A stretch of DNA of 64,000 bases from Chitinophaga sp. (GCF_019236475.1 NZ_JAFAIX010000014.1:276038-340037); one strand, 5' to 3'; counted from the first letter of the stretch, positions 29,701-36,744 are shown. Numbers and translations: made by a program. Notes: generated by a model from the sequence alone, not told the origin.

Positions 29701-30721
29701 TGAAGAGGTGGTCAGAACAGAACTGCGGATGGTGATGCTGATAGAATCGATGGATACCATAGATGCCCGCCAGCGCTTTAATTTCCTGGGGATGGATTCT
29801 CTCATGGCCATATCCTTTGTAGCTCGACTGGAACAGTACTTTCATTGCAAGCTGCCTGCCACCATGGCCTACAACTACCCTACCATAGAAGCGGTGAGCG
29901 ATTTCATTTATTCGCTGGTGTATACAGATCACGGAATAGTTGAACAAGGTGCTGAACCTGAGATTGCGCCCATACCTGAAACACCTCCTGCAAAAGCGTT
30001 TGTGGTATTGCAAGAGAAACATACGCCTATCAAACAGCGATTATACTGCTTCCCATACGCAGGTTCAGGGGCATCCGCCTTTGGCCGATGGGGAGATGCT
30101 TTCGGCTCGAACCTAGAGGTGATCGCTGTACAGCCACGAGGACGGGAAGAGCGCAGTCATGAACCTGCATTCACAGATCTGCCAGCACTTATCCATGATT
30201 TGTTGCAGGAATATACAGATCCCGAAGAAGAATTTTACTTCTTCGGGCATAGCATGGGCGCATTGATGGCGTATGAGTTTTATGCCGCCTTACAACGCGC
30301 AGGCAGGAAACTACCAGCAGGCATGATTCTATCCGGCTGCGGCGCCCCATTGGAGGCCAGCAATGGCACTTTACATCAACTGAACGAAGAGTCCTTTATT
30401 GAAGAAGTATTGAGGAGTTATGGCGACCCTGGTATCGCCGCCGAAAGGAGAAAAGCCTTGCAGCATAGCAGTGAATTGTTACGTGCCGATCTACAAGTAT
30501 TAGAATGTTATCAGCCGCATGGAGCAGCGATTACTGTTCCGCTGACCGTCGTTACTGGCTTGCAGGATCAATTGGCGCCACCTGCGGAAGTACGTCGTTG
30601 GATGGAGCTGGCCACGAATAATTTCTCTATTTGTTTCCTGAAAGCAGGCCATGACCTGGTACAGCAGAAAAGTCAAGATCTTATCAAAATCATTTCCTCA
30701 GCCATCAAGCAACCACTATGA
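23759..30721 (+). CDS. FAAL-KS-AT-KR-ACP-TE polyketide/fatty-acid megasynthase
   Basis: A 2320-aa multidomain enzyme. Residues 1-545 are a fatty acyl-AMP ligase (TSGSTG at 170-175, GWLPFHHDMGLIG, AAPPFAFDHCC). The ketosynthase runs about 556-985 with Cys731 in DTACSSSL, His866 in EAHGTGT and His904 in NIGHLEAG. The acyltransferase (about 1081-1385) has Ser1173 in GHSIGEY and an AFHSH motif, both pointing to malonyl-CoA. The ketoreductase has GGFGGLG at 1699-1705 and Ser1841, Tyr1854, Asn1858. The carrier protein has Ser2014 in GMDSL. The type-II-like thioesterase has Ser2165, Asp2270 and His2298. No dehydratase or enoylreductase is present. No carrier domain lies between the ligase and KS. 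The product should be a fatty acid extended by one malonyl unit and reduced to a 3-hydroxyacyl chain. The start at 23759 avoids overlap with the previous gene. Confidence 0.95.
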   Translation: MEHSTIVDLISRFPIGKANEKALVFLDHNGNESQTFTYRTLKQQCIAIAENLHTHLPSGEMVLLCTPEQSDFTTIFFGCMMAGIIPVPMPPVRNNKDKNGLERIIRILQEKHISTIILPDEQVDLFREALQMAHLSQVRLIPLERLQRPGITAVALPVISETDIAYIQYTSGSTGTPNGVIIRHQQAISNLAFMYRVFQRKEMVRVAGWLPFHHDMGLIGHLLTVLYEHGFGVFISPQTFMASPALWLKMIGQYQANAAAAPPFAFDHCCNKINSPDGLQLSSWKYAYVGAETIAPEVLQRFATRFAPAGFDLHTFKPVYGLAEATLLVAGGGKGLDELLPLTHKRTTGKSVRQLLPYPTDPEVQIIIQDAETGQPLAAGAEGEIYILGAGNASGYLEDKGMEAIQEGAPIKTGDTGFLEDGRLYITGRSKDIIIVRGVNYSADDLENTIRYHQPDIQTNDRTVCISHFANGEQLFVFQEIHRHTDNTTQERIISSIKGSLAEGYGITPDNIVLVPSGCIPRTTSYKVSRKACLTQYLQGKLPVIHTNTAAAMTPDDAVVIVSMACRFPGGANSPEAFWELLQQGTDAISEVPPSRWDNDVFYDEKPAMPGKVNTRWGGFVADIDMFDPALFGISPHEAPEIDPQQRMLLETSWRLLENAGWKKEQLAGTDTGVFLGVSTNDYLYMKIKLIPGMESFNAYSGLGNANSLTANRISYTYDLKGPSMAIDTACSSSLTAFHLAVKAIRNGECTQAIAGGVNALLSPGPTITLSQFGMMSPVGRCKTFDASADGYVRAEGCGMVMLKRRSAALRDGDPILATVLASAAGQDGKSNGITSPDGPAQYRLISRTLTEAGVSPETISFIEAHGTGTALGDPIELEQLVKIYGQGTGTDCYVGAVKANIGHLEAGAGIAGLLKAVLMLQHGKIPPQPHLRELNPRIHLEGSRLKIPTVLSNWASAGPRRTAISSFGFGGALAHAILEEATPVPAPAPLEHALFTQTPFIFSAHTPEGLLQQADNWIDFLSKEPAIGVHDLCYSQALTRTDLRFRQAFLTDSKAALLQKLKAFREGVIQSADTTTDGQRCFIFSGQGDQYKSMGRELYFHFPAFRRAFDRCAAAADDPETGYSLVGMINGKEEGTFLLGHDYQPVLFAVQYALGILLEESGCIPALMLGHSIGEYAAACLAGCFEPETGIAMLKKRAALLTALPREGGMLTIFTDKDTVAAAIAGIPEIGIAALNSPVKTVVSGSPDAINAVTTFFSAQKIGLYTLKVAQAFHSHYMDPILEPYREFLQQFTFRAPSRRWISSFHGAEMTIAPDADYWVQQTRQAVNFKQALTLLASEKIREFVEIGPGGNTLLAVSETIDCSNTQLLRTLNFRKGDRTEGYFLMEALCRMYCAGANIHWEQVLQGKAFPAIIPGQAFQHKRYWLPGLSPEQLTAFADQGHHSRSVQKTLTDCFYQIRWNPAGTITTDIPEDVLRKKINWIIAAPAGAVTDQLLQRLKAVQKSVYWFCTGGDIAGKNRADYQFEVRSTKADYRRALDKVVNLQRKENEREWKIIYADASLSDYQGSTPHQRISDSVSSLIPFLQAVKESALVMPLWLLTRHAQPVPAVTKALQLAASPLWGFGKTLFLEHPEWRGGMIDISGPEDVPALLHKVLLPGKEHCIILRKEQQYITQLAPVREMPTTTATLRQDGAYIITGGFGGLGLACASWLAGKGVKHLVLLGRRTLPAMESWSNLEASHPEYTIIQQLIHLQREGVHVETHRIDVRDSAALTQVFEQLDKRKIPVRGVLHAAGVNWFSKVMDLDNSQLADTLQIKTDASWQLHQLTKDRDLDCFLLFSSVSALWGSVDLSHYTAANYYMDMLSMYRVGMGLPATSIDWGPWAEAGMSAGEHETHVLQQLGFRLLPSSKALACMETAIAKKEPLLLIADIDWEKFRLFTDFSLQPSLFSQVVKNNTANTPAASNLDHILSSAPAAARAQIEEVVRTELRMVMLIESMDTIDARQRFNFLGMDSLMAISFVARLEQYFHCKLPATMAYNYPTIEAVSDFIYSLVYTDHGIVEQGAEPEIAPIPETPPAKAFVVLQEKHTPIKQRLYCFPYAGSGASAFGRWGDAFGSNLEVIAVQPRGREERSHEPAFTDLPALIHDLLQEYTDPEEEFYFFGHSMGALMAYEFYAALQRAGRKLPAGMILSGCGAPLEASNGTLHQLNEESFIEEVLRSYGDPGIAAERRKALQHSSELLRADLQVLECYQPHGAAITVPLTVVTGLQDQLAPPAEVRRWMELATNNFSICFLKAGHDLVQQKSQDLIKIISSAIKQPL

Positions 30722-31470
30722 GCCATCCAATAAAACCTTGGTATAATGTATTTGGGGGACGCTATACCGGCGAACAGCCCCCCTTCTATAACAGAGAGGA
30801 ACTACCCTGGGTACAGGTCCTAGAAGATAACTGGGAAATCATCCGAGATGAAGTAACAGGACTAATGCAGGAAAAACCGGCCCGGTTACGTCCTTATTTC
30901 ATTAATAAGTCGATGTCCTTTCCTCCTAAAAAGTGGAAGACGATGGGGTTGTATTTCTGGAAATTCACGATGCATGACAATTGCAGGAAATGTCCGGAAA
31001 CAGTGAAGTTAATGAAACAGATCCCAAATCTGACCTCTTGTTCGCTGAGTGTGTTGGAGCCGGGGTCTAATATCAATCCGCATCAAGGAGATACGGATGC
31101 TATTATCCGTTGTCACTTAGGGCTCTCCGTGCCCGCAGCGCTGCCGGATTGCGGATTCCAGGTATCTAAGGAGATACGGCCATGGGAAAATGGGAAAGCC
31201 CTCCCCTTTTGCGATGCACATACGCATACCGCCTGGAACCATTCCGATAACAGGAGATTGATCCTAATCATTGATGTGATACGGCCGGAGTATGCTAAAC
31301 AGGAGAATATGATTTGTGCCCATGTGCTGGCATCTTCTGTCTTGCAAATGTTGTATCAGCGCTTTGCCTTTTTAGGGCGGCAATCGGGCTACCTTAAGAA
31401 GTACCTCTACAATCTGCTACGGTATTCTATTTGGGTGGTGTTGCCGATTCAACGGTTGAAATTTTTTTAA
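30718..31470 (+). CDS. Aspartyl/asparaginyl beta-hydroxylase-type dioxygenase
   Basis: A 250-aa Fe(II)/2-oxoglutarate oxygenase of the AspH/LpxO family (Asp_Arg_Hydrox domain). The iron ligands are likely His122 in PHQGD and His170 in HTAWNHSDNRR. The Gly two residues after His122 in place of a carboxylate is normal for this family. His133 in RCHLGL and an Arg in NRR would hold 2-oxoglutarate. The start overlaps the synthase stop (ATGA), so it is made together with the synthase. Members hydroxylate either Asp/Asn side chains in proteins or acyl chains of lipid A. Here the likely substrate is the synthase product or its carrier-bound form, with Asp/Asn of the glycine-triplet proteins as an alternative. 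The C-terminus is basic and hydrophobic and might touch a membrane. Confidence 0.9.
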   Translation: MSHPIKPWYNVFGGRYTGEQPPFYNREELPWVQVLEDNWEIIRDEVTGLMQEKPARLRPYFINKSMSFPPKKWKTMGLYFWKFTMHDNCRKCPETVKLMKQIPNLTSCSLSVLEPGSNINPHQGDTDAIIRCHLGLSVPAALPDCGFQVSKEIRPWENGKALPFCDAHTHTAWNHSDNRRLILIIDVIRPEYAKQENMICAHVLASSVLQMLYQRFAFLGRQSGYLKKYLYNLLRYSIWVVLPIQRLKFF

Positions 31471-31483
31471 AAAATGAAGGTGT

Positions 31484-31535
31484 ATCAAAACCGGTAATTG
31501 ACGTCTGCGACGTCAATTACCGGTTTTGATTTTTC
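31484..31535 (+). terminator. Strong terminator at the end of the gene train
   Basis: A perfect 22-bp inverted repeat (31484-31505 with 31509-31530) surrounds a TGC loop and is followed by TTTT. It ends the + strand train 14 bp after the hydroxylase gene. The opposite side carries A-rich sequence (ATTTTTTTAAAAAATG upstream), so on the - strand it may also stop transcription coming from the J-domain gene. Confidence 0.85.
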
Positions 31536-31564
31536 GTCGTCCCTGCCCTGCGGGCAGGGACGAC
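31536..31564. repeat. GC-rich palindrome, REP-like
   Basis: GTCGTCCCTGCCC (31536-31548) and GGGCAGGGACGAC (31552-31564) pair perfectly around TGC. The sequence continues with AGGCAGGGGCG, a further partial copy of the arm. It sits directly beside the terminator in the gap between convergent genes. This placement is typical of dispersed palindromic elements, but only one full copy is visible here. Confidence 0.55.
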
Positions 31565-31608
31565 AGGCAGGGGCGTTTTGCCTTCATTGCCATTTAGGAA
31601 AATTTGAT

Positions 31609-32235
31609 TTATTTCACTTTGAGGTGTCTGTCTATGTTCTTATAACTGGTATCTTGTACCTCTTGCGTACTTTTAATGGACATACCATCCATCAGTCCAG
31701 GCAGGCTATCACTCACGTACATGCCGTTTCCTGAGCCATTATCGATATGCCTAAAGCCAGGGATTGAATCGCCTGAATAATAAACTTTTACGTCCTCGGA
31801 CTTCCAGGTAGGAGTATTATTCATCCTGGAAACATGAACCAATACGATGATACCAATTACTATCAGTCGTATATATTTCCCCGCAGAGGAACTACTTTCT
31901 TTCGTGGTATCGTTGCCGTTAGTATAACGGTAGCTGAATTGGGAAGAGGAATCATGCGTCTCCCATTTCTCCCATTCCTCATATGTATAGGATGAAGTGG
32001 AGTCGGGAGCTTGTTGTCGCGCAGCATTTCTCAAATACGCATCATGTATTATTCTGCGACTCGGGTTTGACAGTACTTCGTACGCCTGTTGCAGTTCTTT
32101 GAATTTCTCTTCCAAGTATTTATCGCCCCCGTTTAGATCCGGGTGGTATTTTTTCGATAGTCTTCTATAGGCGGCTTTAATCTCATCTTGTGTGGCCTGC
32201 TGGCTTACGTCAAGAATCTGATAATAGTTATTCAT
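31609..32235 (-). CDS. Membrane-anchored J-domain (DnaJ-like) protein
   Basis: A 208-aa protein with an N-terminal J domain (residues 3-68) carrying the HPD signature at 31-33, which stimulates Hsp70 ATPase activity. A Ser/Thr-rich linker follows, then one hydrophobic segment at about 121-138 (YIRLIVIGIIVLVHVSR), and a short C-terminal tail. The Gly/Phe and zinc-finger regions of true DnaJ are absent, so it is a specialised J protein that recruits DnaK to a membrane site. The C-terminal part would be periplasmic if the J domain stays in the cytoplasm. It is convergent to the large train and separated from it by two hairpins. No functional link to its neighbours is evident. Confidence 0.9.
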   Translation of the reverse strand: MNNYYQILDVSQQATQDEIKAAYRRLSKKYHPDLNGGDKYLEEKFKELQQAYEVLSNPSRRIIHDAYLRNAARQQAPDSTSSYTYEEWEKWETHDSSSQFSYRYTNGNDTTKESSSSAGKYIRLIVIGIIVLVHVSRMNNTPTWKSEDVKVYYSGDSIPGFRHIDNGSGNGMYVSDSLPGLMDGMSIKSTQEVQDTSYKNIDRHLKVK

Positions 32236-32359
32236 AAGTACAAAGGGAACGGCTAAACGTATTTATGGTTCCAATATATTAAATAAATACAATAACAATG
32301 GTGGAAATACCAAAGACGGAGTGGAAGACTTTCTGGGAATAACGTTAACACCTATATGA

Positions 32360-32462
32360 AAATAAAAAGGGGTCGCTAAGACTAGCGACCCTTCTCTGTA
32401 CTATCCTATGAAAACCTTAGATAACCATATGAATAATAATCCATATTATCCCTGCAAAGATA
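32360..32462 (-). promoter_or_regulatory. Possible short transcript with mini-ORF and terminator
   Basis: On the - strand there is a TATCTTTG box (32462-32455, pattern TAnnTTTG), then a 12-codon frame MDYYSYGYLRFS (32444-32406, five Tyr) and a hairpin GGGTCGCTA/TAGCGACCC (arms 32391-32383 and 32378-32370) followed by CCTTTTTATTTT. This could be a small RNA or a leader-peptide attenuator ahead of the J-domain gene. No good -33 element was found, and the + strand also has a 26-codon frame starting at 32408, so the assignment is weak. The hairpin itself is solid. Confidence 0.35.
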
Positions 32463-32787
32463 GCCCCAGGATATCACATCATTTGTAGTACAACTACGAT
32501 ATATTTACTTGATAATTAATTATTTGTGAAAATATTAGGCGCCAGGCGGAAGTCCGGCACCGTCATTTATATGTACCTATTGTAGTCAAAGTGGTCAAGT
32601 GTTATTGAGACCATATCTTGCCAATATGGATCTTAAGTTGACCTTCTGTTAAATTTAAATGGCGGATCTATCCGCAGATCCGGGAATAATTTGTGGTTGT
32701 GTGCTAATTGGAATAGGATGGTAACAGGGACCGCAAAGGTAGTACCCAGCAAAATAAACCGCTGTAGTTGGTCGAATTAATGTCATG

Positions 32788-32831
32788 TAGTTTTTATACT
32801 ACAAAAACTAAGGATATAAAAACTAACTTTG
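32788..32831 (+). promoter_or_regulatory. Putative promoter and operator of the response regulator
   Basis: TAACTTTG at 32824-32831 matches the TAnnTTTG -7 element of Bacteroidota promoters, 25 bp before the ATG at 32857. Just upstream TAGTTTTT (32788-32795) and AAAAACTA (32803-32810) form an inverted repeat, and a second AAAAACTA follows at about 32817-32824. This arrangement could be an operator, for example for autoregulation. A clear -33 TTTG was not found. Confidence 0.4.
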
Positions 32832-32856
32832 CCGCATATACGATAAGAACATACCT

Positions 32857-33492
32857 ATGAAGTCAATTTTAATTTTAGAAGATCATGTGATTGTGAGGAT
32901 GGGCATATCGGCGATTGTCAAAAACCTGTTCGGACGGGTAACTATTGTGGAGTCGGATAACTTTAATGAAACCATCCAAATATTAGGAAACCGATCATTT
33001 GATTTATTAATATTAGACATCAATATTCCCGGGGGAAACAACCTGAAGATGATTGACGCCGTGAGATTGCGGCAACCGGAAATCCGCATACTAGTTTTCT
33101 CCGGGTATGATGAACAACTGTTTGGTGTTAACTACATACAAGCTGGCGCCAATGGCTATTTACACAAGGATGCCTCAGAAGAAGAAATCCGGAAGGCCCT
33201 TTTGATGGTCATGAATCGTGAAACTTATTTGAGCGCCACCCTGAAAGATCAACTGGTACAGCGAATCAGCAATCGTTCGCGGGCTACCCCAGCCAATCCT
33301 TTGCATGCCCTATCTGGTCGGGAGAAGGAAGTACTCACGCTCTTGGTGAAAGGAAACAATAACATGAGTATCGCTAAAACATTGAATTTACAGGTGACGA
33401 CTGTGAGTACTTACAAAAATAGGATATTCGAAAAACTGGAAATTTCCAATATCATTGAACTAACAGAAAAAGTAAGATTATATAGCAATTGA
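32857..33492 (+). CDS. NarL/FixJ-family response regulator
   Basis: A 211-aa two-domain regulator. The receiver domain (1-120) has the acidic pair Glu8-Asp9, the phosphoacceptor Asp54 in LLILDINIPG and the Lys at about 108 in YLHKDAS. A LuxR-type helix-turn-helix follows (about 145-205) with LSGREKEVLTLLVKGNNNMSIAKTLNLQVTTVSTYKNRIFEKL, the standard DNA-contacting region. It binds DNA as a dimer when phosphorylated. Its stop codon lies inside the 3' end of the convergent histidine kinase gene (15-bp overlap), which suggests that the two are a cognate pair. Confidence 0.95.
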   Translation: MKSILILEDHVIVRMGISAIVKNLFGRVTIVESDNFNETIQILGNRSFDLLILDINIPGGNNLKMIDAVRLRQPEIRILVFSGYDEQLFGVNYIQAGANGYLHKDASEEEIRKALLMVMNRETYLSATLKDQLVQRISNRSRATPANPLHALSGREKEVLTLLVKGNNNMSIAKTLNLQVTTVSTYKNRIFEKLEISNIIELTEKVRLYSN

Positions 33493-36400
33493 TATGGTCA
33501 GGCTTGCTCCTTTACCAGGAATGCTTTGTACATATAATTGTCCTTTCAAGAGACGTATCAGTTCCAGTACCATTGCCAATCCGATGCCATAAGGAATCAG
33601 TTTTGTAGCAGATAAGGACGCGTCTTCCAAACCAGCTTCTCGTTGTAACCATGCCAATACTTCCGGTTGAAATCCATCGCCGGTATCACTAATCGTGATA
33701 TGCACCCTTTGCCCACGAGTGGTGGCAGCCAAGCGAATATCCCCATCTACCGTGTGTTTCACCGCATTATCCAATAGGTTATGAATGATAATGCCTAATA
33801 TCATGAGGTTACTGCGGACCAGCATCCCTATTGGAATTTCATTATGGATGGTTGTTTGTTTAGTAGTGGCTATTGGTGCAAAAATGGCGATTTTCTCTTC
33901 TACTAAGTATAACAGGTCTATCTGCTCCATATCCACCGTACTACCCTTCAAATTTGTTTTAATATAGCTGATCAGGTTATCTAGGAGGAAGTACATCCGA
34001 TACGAGGTATCATAAATAATTCCCGCCTCTTCTTTCATTTGGTCTGCAGCGAGTTCCTTATCAATCATACGTTCTGCGCCATACAGGAGGTAACGCATGG
34101 GGGTTTTGATATCGTGAGAGATAGCAGCCACCAGTTTTTCTTGCATCAGCATTTGTTCCCTTAACTTACTTTCTGAAGCCGCCAGCTCTCTAGTACGGGT
34201 TTGCGCATATTGATCCAGCTCGATATTTCTTTTTTTCAGGAAGTACATGCGTAGACTGAAATACAGGAAAATCAATAACAGTCCAAGATTCACCAGTAAT
34301 ATTTTGAACCACGCCGTTTCATAATAGGCTGGCGCCACCATTATCACCAGGTTGCGATAGGCGTAATTACCATAACCAAAACCATTCAACTTCCTGATCA
34401 AGAGCGCATGTGGGCCGGAAGGAAGCGCAGAAAAAGCCAAGATGTGATTATCCGGAACACTGAGCCAGGCAGTATCCTTATAATCCGTCACCAGCGCATA
34501 TTCCATCTGGAGATTGTAATCATTGCCGTAGTAAGGCGTACTGAATTCAACCGTCAATTGTTTGAATTGATGCTGGAGCCATACGGTATCATAGTCGCTG
34601 TACGTTTTGCCATCTACTGTAATCGCATCCAGGTGCAAAGGCTTTCCTGGCAGATCATATAGCTTTTGTTGGGGCGATAATAAAACAAAGCCATTCATGG
34701 ACGGCAGGGAAATTCGACCATCTTCCAGCGTGAGGGAGCAAGGGCCACAACCGCCATTAAATTCATTTGTATTGAAGCCCGATTCCCTGGCATAGTACAA
34801 ATAAAACAAGTGGTATTTCTCCGGCCAGCGTGCGTAATCCAGCAAATCCTGTTTGGAGGCCTGGAACAGTCCTTTATTGGTGGTTAACCATATATAGCCA
34901 TATTCATCTGGAACAACGCAGTGTACTACCGATAGGAAATTCTGTTTATCCAAGGGAAAGGTAGTCAGTCGATGGCCATCAAAAAGATAAAAGCCAAAGC
35001 CATAGGTACTGATCCATATTTCATTTGTATTAACTGCTTTTATGCTCTTGATAGGCTTATTTTCCAGTCCGGGTACGCGTATTGCATGCCTGCTACCAGC
35101 CGGACAGTACCAAAGTCCTTTCACGGTTCCGATCCATAAAGTGCCATCTTTCCCCATGACCAGGGGGGCAATACGATCTGGTAATTGCAGATATGGATGT
35201 AGTATTCCATCCTTCAAATACAGCAGTTCTCCGTTACCTTTACCTATCCATAACCGTTCATGCTGGTCCGCATAAATGTAGGTTATAAATGACGGAAAGG
35301 TATAGGCGTTTAATATGCTGCTACATGCGGAGTCCAGTTCATATAATCGCGTATCTTTTTTATACCAGATATGATGCCGATGATCTATTTCTAAGTTATA
35401 TTTATCCGAAACGAAGATATTTTTTAAAGCAGGCATGGGTATACTTTTCCTCGTCGTATCCGCGAAATGTATATTTCCGGCGGGCGTGAGTACTGTATTG
35501 GGGCCATAATGCACCTGGGCATATTGAACGGGGTCAGCTCCACCGTGTGCGAACGTGCTGAATATCTTTTTCGTGTAGGTATACAAGCCATATCGTCGGC
35601 TGCCCATGAAAAGGCGTGCGGCAGTAGGATTATAATAAATGGAGCCAATATCCATTAGCTTTAAATCAATGCCGGCCAACAAAAGCGTAGTATGGAAACT
35701 TCCATTGGGGAGTTGGGTTACCTGGTAGAGTGCATTATCCAGGTAGAAAAACAGTTGTCCAGCCGCCGCATTCCAATACAACTGCAGTTTATTTCGATAG
35801 GTATTCCAGTATTTATTAGTGGTAATATCTCCTGTAACCTGGCGGGGTACTGGTTTTAAATGATCAAAGCCAAAAAGGGTTCCACTGCAGGTATCCAGGT
35901 AAAATAACTCCTTCTCGAAAAAAAAGAAGGAAAGTCGGTCTGTATACTTGAATTCCACCTGTTCCAGTATATGCTGCCCTTTTTGGAGGGTGATCGTATT
36001 CCTTGCTATGGCATAAATAGTATCTGCATTTCCAGGAACAAGATATTCCGTCAGTGGCACCAGTCCCTTAAAGTAGTTTGGAAGACCGGATGCCGCAAAA
36101 GCATTATTACGATCATTGAGGAGAAAATGCTCCAGCAGGGAAGCTGGCGTCAGCCAAGGCCAATAACGGGTGGTAGCCGTTCCATCGCCGATATCAATGA
36201 CTGCTTCATCTTCCGTAATCGCATGCAACTGAAGGCTTTGATCGGAGAACAGGTAATTAATTCTGGCAGACTGTAATTTGAGGTTTACGGTATTGAATAT
36301 ACGAAAATACTTTCCGTCGAATCGCACCACGCCATTTTCTGTTCCCATCCAAATGTATCCATTCTTTCCAGGGGCGATGAATTTTACGCTGTTTTGAGGC

Positions 36401-36528
36401 AGGCCATTTTCATCTGTGTAATGTTTCTCCGGCAGCATGGCTGGAGACTGGGCACAGAGCGGATTTACCTGGCATAACAGTAACAGGTAAGTAAGGATAA
36501 CCAGATAGCTTTGAGGGGACTTTTTCAC
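33478..36528 (-). CDS. Sensor histidine kinase with beta-propeller sensor (Reg_prop/Y_Y_Y)
   Basis: A 1016-aa membrane sensor. It begins with a signal-like segment (SYLVILTYLLLLCQVNPLCAQ), then many two-component-regulator propeller repeats (for example GKNGYIWMGTENGVVRFDGKYF near 53-74 and GTLWIGTVKGLWY), a Y_Y_Y-like beta domain before the membrane, and one transmembrane helix at about 737-757. The kinase core follows with His805 in AISHDIKTPM and an ATPase domain (NLLDNAVKH, DTGDGF, GIGLAM). Unlike the hybrid one-protein systems common in this phylum it has no receiver or AraC domain, so it needs a separate regulator. The NarL-type gene overlapping its 3' end is the obvious candidate. The ligand is unknown; related sensors often respond to glycans. 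Confidence 0.93.
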   Translation of the reverse strand: MKKSPQSYLVILTYLLLLCQVNPLCAQSPAMLPEKHYTDENGLPQNSVKFIAPGKNGYIWMGTENGVVRFDGKYFRIFNTVNLKLQSARINYLFSDQSLQLHAITEDEAVIDIGDGTATTRYWPWLTPASLLEHFLLNDRNNAFAASGLPNYFKGLVPLTEYLVPGNADTIYAIARNTITLQKGQHILEQVEFKYTDRLSFFFFEKELFYLDTCSGTLFGFDHLKPVPRQVTGDITTNKYWNTYRNKLQLYWNAAAGQLFFYLDNALYQVTQLPNGSFHTTLLLAGIDLKLMDIGSIYYNPTAARLFMGSRRYGLYTYTKKIFSTFAHGGADPVQYAQVHYGPNTVLTPAGNIHFADTTRKSIPMPALKNIFVSDKYNLEIDHRHHIWYKKDTRLYELDSACSSILNAYTFPSFITYIYADQHERLWIGKGNGELLYLKDGILHPYLQLPDRIAPLVMGKDGTLWIGTVKGLWYCPAGSRHAIRVPGLENKPIKSIKAVNTNEIWISTYGFGFYLFDGHRLTTFPLDKQNFLSVVHCVVPDEYGYIWLTTNKGLFQASKQDLLDYARWPEKYHLFYLYYARESGFNTNEFNGGCGPCSLTLEDGRISLPSMNGFVLLSPQQKLYDLPGKPLHLDAITVDGKTYSDYDTVWLQHQFKQLTVEFSTPYYGNDYNLQMEYALVTDYKDTAWLSVPDNHILAFSALPSGPHALLIRKLNGFGYGNYAYRNLVIMVAPAYYETAWFKILLVNLGLLLIFLYFSLRMYFLKKRNIELDQYAQTRTRELAASESKLREQMLMQEKLVAAISHDIKTPMRYLLYGAERMIDKELAADQMKEEAGIIYDTSYRMYFLLDNLISYIKTNLKGSTVDMEQIDLLYLVEEKIAIFAPIATTKQTTIHNEIPIGMLVRSNLMILGIIIHNLLDNAVKHTVDGDIRLAATTRGQRVHITISDTGDGFQPEVLAWLQREAGLEDASLSATKLIPYGIGLAMVLELIRLLKGQLYVQSIPGKGASLTISIAI

Positions 36529-36744
36529 ATTAATAGGTCACATGGTACAATCTCGAAGGCGCAAGGTAACGTAAAAAACAAATATCAGGAGAATATTATG
36601 GATAGAAGGTAGTACGTTTCTTTTTTATAATATGATAATATTACTGCCTAATAACAACAGTCTCCCGTGGTATTTTATGATCTTCTTAAGGAATTTTGCC
36701 TGATATTTGATACAGACTAAGTAAATGGACAATCAAGTGGTACT

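Larger units (their letters stand above)
32236..32856. other. Divergent intergenic region of about 620 bp
   Basis: The region separates the J-domain gene (-) from the response regulator (+). Apart from the possible short transcript (32360-32462) and the promoter signals near 32824, I see no gene. The middle (about 32480-32780) has no long frame and no clear hairpin. Confidence 0.5.
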
